A stretch of DNA of 12,021 bases from Candidatus Kerfeldbacteria bacterium (GTDB lineage: Bacteria > Patescibacteriota > Patescibacteriia > UBA9570), in NCBI GenBank assembly GCA_016207285.1, contig JACQPW010000098.1, positions 1 to 12,021 of the forward strand. The letters run 5' to 3'. Positions within the stretch are counted from its first letter, which is position 1. The number at the start of each line of letters is the position of its first letter. The notes under the pieces are model-generated. The model ran no database searches. It saw nothing but the letters and a program-made list of their open reading frames with translations, and had not been told where the DNA came from. Shown here one piece after another: positions 6,614-12,021 of this stretch. A program made the position numbers and the translations under genes.

Positions 6614-7133
6614 GTTACATCGGGGTAAAACCTTACGATTAGAACAGTGGGATTATTCTGCGCAGCGTGGATATTTTATTACAACCTGTGTGAAGGGGAG
6701 ACATCAATTATTTGGTCAGATTAAAAATAAAGAGATGTATTTATCATCGGCTGGAAAAATCGTTCGTGATATCTGGGTAAATTTACCCAATCAGGTTGAT
6801 TGTCGTATTGATACATTCGTGATTATGCCCGACCATTTTCATGGCATCATTTTTATCACCAATCATACGTCACCGCCCGTAGAGGCAATTCATGAATTGC
6901 CTCTACAACGGATAATACCCAGATACCAGGTTCTCCGGAGACAAATGACCTTACCCATGGTGATTGGTAGATTTAAAATGCAAACCGCCAAATTAATTAA
7001 CCAAATAGTAGACAGATCTGGCCAGGCTCTGTGGCAAAGTAATTATTATGAACATGTTATTAGATCAGAGCAGGATTTGCAGCGCATCCGTTTATATATA
7101 GAAAATAATCCCCTTAATTGGAAAGGGAATTGA
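6606..7133 (+). CDS. REP-associated tyrosine transposase (Y1/HUH family)
   Basis: RAYT proteins are single-domain, HUH-type, single-strand DNA endonucleases related to IS200 transposases; they act on short palindromic repeats. This one has 175 residues, normal for the family. Visible are the N-terminal GYFITTCVKGRHQLFG (22-37), the HUH metal motif MPDHFHGII (74-82; H77, H79), GRFKMQTAKLIN (121-132) and SNYYEHVIRSEQDLQRIRLYIENNPLNW (144-171 in pieces), where one of Y147/Y148 should be the nucleophile. The core looks intact. Unusually, the loop at residues 92-101 is encoded by a perfect 28-bp palindrome. The ATG at 6606 lies inside the end of the preceding lactamase gene (stop 6611-6613), with no Shine-Dalgarno site. 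The last codons and stop overlap the -35 box of the metK promoter. No terminal repeats are seen around the gene, as expected for a domesticated RAYT rather than a self-moving insertion sequence. Confidence 0.9.
   Translation: MNRLHRGKTLRLEQWDYSAQRGYFITTCVKGRHQLFGQIKNKEMYLSSAGKIVRDIWVNLPNQVDCRIDTFVIMPDHFHGIIFITNHTSPPVEAIHELPLQRIIPRYQVLRRQMTLPMVIGRFKMQTAKLINQIVDRSGQALWQSNYYEHVIRSEQDLQRIRLYIENNPLNWKGN
6879..6906. repeat. Perfect 28-bp palindrome inside the transposase gene, REP-like
   Basis: The arm GTAGAGGCAATTCA (6879-6892) is followed directly by its exact reverse complement (6893-6906), with no spacer. It encodes VEAIHELPLQ in the loop between the HUH motif and the following helix of the transposase. 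The outer GTAGAGGCAATT / AATTGCCTCTAC arms resemble the short GTAGnGGC-type palindromes that accompany Y1/RAYT transposases in many genomes; that comparison is from memory. No second copy was found in this window. Confidence 0.85.
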
Positions 7134-7158
7134 CCCAAAAACAAGAATTACGTATACT
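7130..7158 (+). promoter_or_regulatory. Strong promoter of the metK operon
   Basis: TTGACC (7130-7135) and TATACT (7153-7158) are 17 bases apart, each matching five of six consensus positions. The -35 box overlaps the stop codon of the transposase gene. The expected start is about 7165, giving a leader of roughly 100 bases, much longer than those of other genes here. Confidence 0.75.
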
Positions 7159-7164
7159 GTCTTT

Positions 7165-7264
7165 TGTGCTCATTTAGTTTTGGAGTCTATCGGTTTGCAT
7201 CCCAATTGGGGTTACTGCTAGACTCGAAAACTGTGGAGTGCGTTAAACAACAAATAGAGAATAT
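7165..7264 (+). promoter_or_regulatory. Structured metK 5' leader, candidate SAM-responsive element
   Basis: A long helix pairs 7176-7189 with 7219-7232, interrupted only by a G-G mismatch (7182/7226). Inside it CCC/GGG (7201-7203 with 7208-7210) closes an AATT loop, extendable by T7200-G7211 and A7199-T7212. Between the two lies an uneven internal loop (7190-7198 and 7213-7218). The 3' tail offers competing pairings: GCATCC (7197-7202) with GGAGTGC (7235-7241, one bulged G), or GTTT (7193-7196) with AAAC (7245-7248), either making a pseudoknot. A modest Shine-Dalgarno AGAG (7256-7259) precedes the ATG by 5 bases. SAM riboswitches commonly precede metK, but the landmarks of SAM-I, SAM-II and SMK as remembered are not apparent. 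No terminator with a U tract is present, so control would be at translation. The fold was made by eye; function is inferred from position. Confidence 0.45.
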
Positions 7265-8461
7265 ATGCGTACAGTGTTTACGTCCGAGTCGGTGACCGAG
7301 GGTCATCCCGATAAAATGGCCGATCAGATTTCTGATGCGGTCTTAGATGCAATTTTAGCCCAAGATCCTAAAGGCCGCGTGGCGTGTGAAACGTATCTGA
7401 CCAATGGCTTTGCCGTAGTCGGTGGAGAAATTACCACGTCATCCTATGTCGACGTGCCTAACTTGGTGCGTGGTGTGATTAAAGATATTGGGTACACCGA
7501 TTCTGAATATGGTTTTCATTGGGAAACGTCTGGTGTCATGGTCGCAATCAAAGAGCAATCCACTGATATCGCCATGGGTGTGGACAGTTTCAAAAAGAAT
7601 AAAGCAGGTGGCGTCGATAAAGAAGATTTGGAAAATCTTGGCGCCGGTGACCAGGGTTTGATGTTTGGGTATGCCTGTAACGAAACCAAAGAACTGATGC
7701 CGCTCCCGATCGTCTTAGCACACAAATTAGCCCGGCGCTTGGCCGAAGTCCGAAAGAAAAAGATCGTCAAAGGGTTACGCCCCGATGGTAAGAGCCAAGT
7801 CACCGTGGAATATGAAGGTGATAAACCAGTGCGCGTGCGTTCCGTGTTAATCTCAACTCAACACAATCCAGAGTTATCCAATAAAACGTTGCGTCCAGCG
7901 ATTATCAACAAGGTGATCAAGGCAGTGGTTCCTAAAAACTTGTTGGACAAAAATACCTTATACTACGTCAACCCAACTGGTCGTTTCGTGATTGGCGGTC
8001 CGCAAGGGGATACTGGTTTAACGGGTCGTAAAATTATCGTGGACACGTATGGTGGTTACGCTCGTCATGGTGGTGGCGCCTTTTCCGGAAAAGATCCTAG
8101 TAAAGTAGATCGCACCGGTTGTTATGCTGCGCGCTGGATTGCCAAAAACATAGTGGCCGCTAAATTAGCCACCCGCGCAGAAGTGCAAGTCGCTTATGCG
8201 ATTGGTATGGCCCAACCATTATCCGTTCGGGTAGATACCTTTGGTACTGGTAAAATTGCCGATGCACTATTAGCTGATGCTGTACAAAAAGTATTTGATC
8301 TCCGTCCCGGTATGATCATCAAAGCGTTGAATCTACGTCGTCCGATCTATCGTCAAACCGCTGCCTACGGACACTTCGGTCGCAACGATTTGAAATTGCC
8401 ATGGGAACAAACCAACCGTGTGGCTGCGTTGAAAGCTGCAGTGAACAAGAAGCTCCGGTAA
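7265..8461 (+). CDS. metK: S-adenosylmethionine synthetase
   Basis: MetK makes S-adenosylmethionine from methionine and ATP, releasing phosphate and diphosphate; it is cytosolic and usually tetrameric. It has 398 residues, in the range of bacterial MetK. Landmarks: FTSESVTEGHPDKMADQISD (5-24) with the ATP/Mg residues GHPDK, ETSG (87-90), GAGDQGLMFGYA (126-137), GRFVIGGPQGDTGLTGRKII (239-258) and the phosphate loop GGGAFSGKDPSKVDR (269-283). After it the usual S-A-A-Y is T-G-C-Y (284-287), a modest departure. The ATG at 7265 follows AGAG by 5 bases and a long folded leader, the only such leader in the window. The stop is one base before the next ATG; with the kinase and ahcY it forms an operon of SAM synthesis and by-product removal. 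Confidence 0.98.
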   Translation: MRTVFTSESVTEGHPDKMADQISDAVLDAILAQDPKGRVACETYLTNGFAVVGGEITTSSYVDVPNLVRGVIKDIGYTDSEYGFHWETSGVMVAIKEQSTDIAMGVDSFKKNKAGGVDKEDLENLGAGDQGLMFGYACNETKELMPLPIVLAHKLARRLAEVRKKKIVKGLRPDGKSQVTVEYEGDKPVRVRSVLISTQHNPELSNKTLRPAIINKVIKAVVPKNLLDKNTLYYVNPTGRFVIGGPQGDTGLTGRKIIVDTYGGYARHGGGAFSGKDPSKVDRTGCYAARWIAKNIVAAKLATRAEVQVAYAIGMAQPLSVRVDTFGTGKIADALLADAVQKVFDLRPGMIIKALNLRRPIYRQTAAYGHFGRNDLKLPWEQTNRVAALKAAVNKKLR

Positions 8462-8462
8462 G

Positions 8463-9422
8463 ATGCCTGTTCTCGTTTCTGGTTCGGTAGCGTACGATCG
8501 CATCATGGATTTTCCGGGTAAGTTCTCGGACAATATCCTACCTGGCAAAGTTCATAACATTAGTATCAGTTTTGCCTTGGATACACTAGCTATTAAGTTT
8601 GGCGGAACGGCCGCCAATGTGGCCTATAGTTTAGCGTTATTAGGTGAACCAGCCATGGTTGTGGCCAGTGTCGGTAAAGATTTTGCCGATTATGCTGCTT
8701 GGTTTAAACGCCACCGTCTGAGCTTAAATGGTTTGCACACTGTATCTAACGATCTCTGTGCTACGGCTCATATCATTACTGATAAAGGTGACAGTCAGAT
8801 TGCTGGATTTTATTTTGGTGGCATGCGCGTACCCGCTTTGAAACAAGCTAAAGTTAAACAGGCCTTTACTGCTGCCCTCAAAAAAACCAATACGGTTGGC
8901 TTGATTGCTGCTGGTAATCTGGATGATATGGTATTGGCAGCGCAATATTACCGTAAAGCTAAGGTGCCATTTGTATTTGATCCTGGTCAACAAACTCCGT
9001 GGTTAAGTGCGGAACAATTCAAGAGCATCTTGAATGGCGCTCATACATTGATTGTGAATGACTATGAATTGGCCTTGGTACAAAAGAAATTGAAGAAAGA
9101 TGCAAAGGCGTTAAGACAACTGAAACAGTTAATCGTGACCCGAGGAGAGAAAGGTGCAGATTGGTACGTGAGTGGTAAAAAGCACACTATGCCTGTTGCT
9201 AAACCGAAGAAAGTAGTCGACCCTACTGGGGCTGGTGATGCTTATCGATCCGGTGTAGTATTAGGCCTCTTGCGTAATTGGCCCATTGAGCAATCTGGTC
9301 GGGTTGGGGCATTAGCCGCCACCTATGCCATTGAACAATACGGCACTCAGCAACACAGTTTTAGCCAAGCCCAATTTAAAAAACGTTATCAACAAATATT
9401 TAAACACACACTATCGATATGA
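8463..9422 (+). CDS. PfkB-family kinase, probable adenosine kinase
   Basis: This is a ribokinase/PfkB-fold sugar or nucleoside kinase of 319 residues, cytosolic. The N-terminal strand LVSGSVAYDRIMDF (4-17) and the following lid region resemble adenosine-kinase-like members. The first PfkB signature is FGGTAANVAYSLALLG (46-61), NDYE (199-202) is the N-x-x-E-type metal/phosphate motif, VTRGEKGADW (225-234) precedes the nucleotide site, and VVDPTGAGDAYRSG (251-264) is the second signature with catalytic D259 and the GAGD anion hole. Substrate assignment rests mostly on context: it lies between metK and ahcY, and AhcY releases adenosine, which must be removed for SAH hydrolysis to go forward. The product would be AMP. 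Another PfkB substrate such as ribose or a different nucleoside is possible. It starts 1 base after the metK stop (GGTAAG just upstream) and ends in an ATGA overlap with ahcY, so the three are translated together. Confidence 0.88.
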   Translation: MPVLVSGSVAYDRIMDFPGKFSDNILPGKVHNISISFALDTLAIKFGGTAANVAYSLALLGEPAMVVASVGKDFADYAAWFKRHRLSLNGLHTVSNDLCATAHIITDKGDSQIAGFYFGGMRVPALKQAKVKQAFTAALKKTNTVGLIAAGNLDDMVLAAQYYRKAKVPFVFDPGQQTPWLSAEQFKSILNGAHTLIVNDYELALVQKKLKKDAKALRQLKQLIVTRGEKGADWYVSGKKHTMPVAKPKKVVDPTGAGDAYRSGVVLGLLRNWPIEQSGRVGALAATYAIEQYGTQQHSFSQAQFKKRYQQIFKHTLSI

Positions 9423-10675
9423 AGTACGACGTCAAAGATTTGAAACTAGCTGATAAAGGTAAACAACGCATCGAGTGGGCTGACCATGATATGCCAGTGT
9501 TGCGTGATTTGCGCGCCCGGTTTAAGAAACAACAGCCGATGAAAGGGATGAAGATGTCCGCTTGTCTCCATGTCACTGCTGAAACAGCCAACCTCATGCG
9601 TACGTTGAAGGCTGCTGGAGCAGACGTCGTACTCTGTGCTTCTAATCCATTATCGACGCAAGATGATGTGGCTGCGGCCTTAGTGAAACATTACGGTATT
9701 CCAACCTTTGCCATTACTGGTGCGGACAATAAAACGTACTACAAACATTTAAAATCCGCCGTAGCACATAGCCCAAATGTCACCATGGACGACGGTGCCG
9801 ATTTAGTGACCATGATTTTGAAGGAGCGCCCAGATTTACATAGCAAAATTGTAGCTTCAATGGAAGAAACCACCACTGGTGTCATCCGTTTACGCGCCAT
9901 GGAAAAAGATGGTGTGTTAAAGTTTCCGGTCGTAGCCGTCAATGATGCTAAGTGCAAACACTTCTTTGATAACCGTTACGGTACTGGTCAATCGACCATC
10001 GATGGTATTATCCGCGCTTCCGATGTGCTGTTAGCTGGTTCCACGTTTGTGGTAGCTGGTTACGGTTGGTGTGGTCGTGGCTTAGCTGACCGCGCGCGTG
10101 GTATGGGCGCCAAAGTTATCGTTACTGAAGTAGATCCAGTCAAAGCCTTAGAAGCAGTGATGGACGGTTTCCGCGTCATGCCAATGGTCGATGCGGCTAA
10201 AGAGGCTGATATCATCTGTACGGTCACTGGTAATGTGAATGTGTTGGATAAACGTCATTTTAAAGTGATGAAAGATGGTGCCATGATCTGTAACTCTGGC
10301 CACTTTAATGTGGAAATCAATTTAGAAGATTTAAAGGCGATGAGTAAGAATGTGAAACGCGTGCGTGAATTTGTAGAAGCGTACCATTTAAAATCTGGCA
10401 AAACTATTCATGTGCTTGGCGAAGGTCGCTTGGTCAACTTAGCTGCCGCCGAAGGTCATCCCGCTTCCGTGATGGATATGAGTTTTGCGGTGCAAGCCTT
10501 GACTACTGAATGGGCGGTTAAAAATCACAAATCGTTGACTGCTAAGGTGTACAATGTTCCAGAACAGATTGACGATGGCGTTTCCCGCTTAAAACTCAAA
10601 ACCATGGGAGTGAAATTAGAATTACTCACTCCAGAACAAAAGAAGTACTTGGCTTCTTGGGAAATGGGGACATAA
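9419..10675 (+). CDS. ahcY: Adenosylhomocysteinase (SAH hydrolase)
   Basis: AhcY splits S-adenosylhomocysteine, left after SAM-dependent methylation, into homocysteine and adenosine, using tightly bound NAD. It has 418 residues, the short type found in archaea and Thermotoga-like bacteria, lacking the roughly 40-residue insertion and the KPDHYRY-type tail of many bacterial and eukaryotic enzymes; it ends SWEMGT. Substrate residues: HVTAETANL (51-59), DDGADL (124-129), SMEETTTGV (147-155) and ND..KCKHFFDNRYGTGQS (175-192). The Rossmann NAD site is VVAGYGWCGRG (211-221) followed by TEVDP (236-240), and SGHFN (293-297) is the conserved late active-site motif. The start overlaps the kinase stop by 4 bases (ATGA), with no Shine-Dalgarno site, implying coupling. 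The last codons contain the -35 box of the aldolase promoter. Homocysteine remethylation genes are not in the window. Confidence 0.96.
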   Translation: MKYDVKDLKLADKGKQRIEWADHDMPVLRDLRARFKKQQPMKGMKMSACLHVTAETANLMRTLKAAGADVVLCASNPLSTQDDVAAALVKHYGIPTFAITGADNKTYYKHLKSAVAHSPNVTMDDGADLVTMILKERPDLHSKIVASMEETTTGVIRLRAMEKDGVLKFPVVAVNDAKCKHFFDNRYGTGQSTIDGIIRASDVLLAGSTFVVAGYGWCGRGLADRARGMGAKVIVTEVDPVKALEAVMDGFRVMPMVDAAKEADIICTVTGNVNVLDKRHFKVMKDGAMICNSGHFNVEINLEDLKAMSKNVKRVREFVEAYHLKSGKTIHVLGEGRLVNLAAAEGHPASVMDMSFAVQALTTEWAVKNHKSLTAKVYNVPEQIDDGVSRLKLKTMGVKLELLTPEQKKYLASWEMGT

Positions 10676-10686
10676 TTTGCTATACT
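10657..10686 (+). promoter_or_regulatory. Promoter of the aldolase gene, leaderless
   Basis: TTGGGA (10657-10662, four of six) and TATACT (10681-10686, five of six) are 18 bases apart. Six bases then precede the ATG at 10693, placing its A at the expected +1. The -35 box is inside the last codons of ahcY, and the -10 box begins 6 bases after the ahcY stop. Confidence 0.6.
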
Positions 10687-10692
10687 ACCCAT

Positions 10693-11685
10693 ATGCTCGT
10701 ACCCGGTAAAATTGTTCTTGATCACGCCTTCGCCAACCACTATGCCGTAGGTGCGTTTAACGCCAATAATATGGAACAAGTGCAAGCTATTGTCGATGCT
10801 GCGGCCGAAACGCAATCACCAGTCTTTATTCAGGTATCACGCGGGGCGCTTAAATACTCGCGCTTAATTTATCTCAAGCATATCATTCAGGCCGCGGCAG
10901 AAGAACATCCAGAAGTGCCAATCGTGATGCACCTTGATCATGGTAATAGTTTGGAGGTAGTGAAGACGGCGATTGGTTTAGGCTTCACTTCGGTGATGAT
11001 TGACGGTTCCTTAGATGAATCCGGCAAGAAAGCTTTGAGTTTTGAAGAAAACTTGGCATTAACAAAATCCGTGCTAGAGTATGCCAGACCATTTGGTGTC
11101 TCGGTTGAAGCCGAACTGGGCACGATTGGTGGAGTAGAGGATGGTGCCGGTGTAAAACGGATTCATGTCACTGATCCGGCTCAAGCCGAGGAGTTCGTCA
11201 AACAAGCTCCGGTAGATTCGTTAGCCATTGCCATTGGTACCTCACATGGTGCCACAAAATTTTCTGGAGAATGCGTGCTGGCTCATGATGTCCAACAAGA
11301 AATTCATCGGCGTTTACCCCACACTCCGCTCGTGATGCATGGTTCTTCATCTGTGCCGGAAGAATTAGTGGCGATTGTGAATACCTATGGTGGTAAGATG
11401 CCCAATACCAAAGGGGTGGATATTCCCCAATTACAGCAAACCATTCAACATGGTGTGAGTAAAGTGAATGTGGATACCGATGGTCGGATTGTGATGACAG
11501 GCGCTATTCGTAAATTTTTTGTGGAACACCCAGATAAATTTGATGTGCGTGAATATATGGGTCCGGCTCGCGATGCGTTACGCGATATGATCAAAGGCCG
11601 CATGATCGCATTTGGTTCAGCTGGCCAAGGGCCGAAAATTAAACAAATTAATTTAGAACAAGCCAAACAATTCTATGCGCGCTAA
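10693..11685 (+). CDS. fba: Class II fructose-bisphosphate aldolase
   Basis: The enzyme reversibly cleaves fructose-1,6-bisphosphate to dihydroxyacetone phosphate and glyceraldehyde-3-phosphate in glycolysis and gluconeogenesis; it is zinc-dependent and cytosolic. It has 330 residues from ATG 10693. Landmarks: GAFNANNMEQVQAI (20-33), HLDHG (80-84; catalytic D82, zinc ligand H83), DGSLDES (104-110), VEAELGTIGG (138-147), GTSHG (182-186, H185 zinc), VMHGSSS (214-220, H216 zinc), and GVSKVNVDTDGRIVMTGAIRK (254-274 in pieces) for phosphate binding. The insertion with NTYGGKMPNTKG (230-241) matches the longer aldolase type. Tagatose-bisphosphate aldolase is a relative, but these details favour fructose. 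The open frame extends to an ATG at 10657 inside ahcY; 10693 is chosen because the family's N-terminus begins there and a -10 box ends 6 bases before it. It overlaps the next gene by 11 bases. Confidence 0.95.
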   Translation: MLVPGKIVLDHAFANHYAVGAFNANNMEQVQAIVDAAAETQSPVFIQVSRGALKYSRLIYLKHIIQAAAEEHPEVPIVMHLDHGNSLEVVKTAIGLGFTSVMIDGSLDESGKKALSFEENLALTKSVLEYARPFGVSVEAELGTIGGVEDGAGVKRIHVTDPAQAEEFVKQAPVDSLAIAIGTSHGATKFSGECVLAHDVQQEIHRRLPHTPLVMHGSSSVPEELVAIVNTYGGKMPNTKGVDIPQLQQTIQHGVSKVNVDTDGRIVMTGAIRKFFVEHPDKFDVREYMGPARDALRDMIKGRMIAFGSAGQGPKIKQINLEQAKQFYAR

Positions 11686-12021
11686 AGTCATTACGGTTGT
11701 TTCCATTTTAGTTGTCGTGGTTGGTTTGATTGCCTTAATCCAATTTAATTCCTCGAGTAAAGCTCCGGTGCAAGGTGCCACTGCTGACCCCGTCCGTGGT
11801 GATACCACTGCTCCAGTAACGATCGAAGAATACAGTGATTTTCAATGTCCAGCTTGTAAGTCGCTCGAACCAGTATTAGAAAAAGTGTTGCAAGATTTTC
11901 CTGGACAGGTGAAATTGGTGTACAACGATTTTCCTTTACGAACGATTCACCCGAACGGGGCGATAGCGGCTGAGGCGGGACAGTGCGCGTTAGTCCAAGA
12001 CAAGTTTTGGGAATATCATGA
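11675..12021 (+). CDS. DsbA-like thiol oxidoreductase, N-terminal part
   Basis: The gene begins at ATG 11675, inside the end of the aldolase gene, and runs off the window after 115 codons. Residues 5-23 form a hydrophobic stretch after RAK, a signal anchor placing the rest outside the membrane. After a short linker the thioredoxin-like domain starts (PVTIEEYSDFQCPACK, 47-62); C58-P-A-C61 is the redox CxxC in the context typical of the DsbA/Thioredoxin_4 family, followed by LEPVLEKVLQDFPGQVKLVYNDFPL, the usual helix and strand. Such proteins make or rearrange disulfides in exported proteins, for example surface and pilus components. Disulfide isomerase or a BdbD-like role is possible; the partner membrane oxidase is not in the window. 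No Shine-Dalgarno site is seen, so it is probably coupled to the aldolase. Confidence 0.9.
   Translation, partial: MRAKVITVVSILVVVVGLIALIQFNSSSKAPVQGATADPVRGDTTAPVTIEEYSDFQCPACKSLEPVLEKVLQDFPGQVKLVYNDFPLRTIHPNGAIAAEAGQCALVQDKFWEYH

Noticed and set aside
7110..7128. Hairpin CCCTT/AAGGG at the end of the transposase gene as a terminator or REP end.
   Set aside because: The stem is five pairs, with no U tract after it, and it bears no likeness to the internal palindrome.
1..12021. CRISPR arrays, phage defence or toxin-antitoxin systems.
   Set aside because: No regularly spaced repeats, nuclease or toxin families are visible; the genes are mostly metabolic or competence-related.

Overview
The window is a gene-dense piece of bacterial chromosome with every convincing protein gene on the + strand and little intergenic space. 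The standard code fits: TGA ends the genes at 7131-7133 and 9420-9422, so UGA-recoding lineages (Absconditabacteria, Gracilibacteria) are unlikely. Few starts have a Shine-Dalgarno sequence, several genes overlap, and at least two promoters sit so close to the ATG that the mRNA should be leaderless. Together with a ComEC split in two and a compact, archaeal/Thermotoga-like AhcY, this suggests a reduced-genome lineage such as Patescibacteria (CPR). That placement is inference; no rRNA or ribosomal protein marker is present.

Layout. Positions 1-119 are the 3' end of an unrecognised gene. Positions 120-459 hold no convincing protein gene. On the minus strand, about 344 to 120 looks like an independent structured RNA: a consensus-like promoter, a three-way junction with a UNCG-type tetraloop, two perfect hairpins and a terminator. 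A leaderless promoter at 424-452 then drives three small genes (460-2537): a helical protein, an unknown with a faintly GNAT-like C-terminus, and a clear GNAT acetyltransferase with an extra C-terminal domain. glmS (2582-4414) follows with its own promoter and terminator and makes glucosamine-6-phosphate for cell-wall sugars.

Next is the DNA-uptake channel ComEC divided into two overlapping genes: the membrane part (4459-5784) and a membrane-anchored metallo-beta-lactamase part (5762-6613). A REP-associated tyrosine transposase (6606-7133) overlaps the second, and its reading frame contains a perfect 28-bp palindrome resembling the repeats such enzymes recognise.

A strong promoter at 7130-7158 then gives a roughly 100-nt folded leader in front of metK (7265-8461), followed without real gaps by a PfkB-family, probable adenosine kinase (8463-9422) and ahcY (9419-10675). 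This forms an S-adenosylmethionine cassette: MetK makes SAM, AhcY splits the SAH left after methylation, and the kinase would remove the adenosine that otherwise inhibits the reaction. The leader is a candidate SAM-responsive element. A class II fructose-bisphosphate aldolase (10693-11685) has its own leaderless promoter inside the end of ahcY and overlaps the start of a DsbA-like, membrane-anchored thiol oxidoreductase cut off by the window end.
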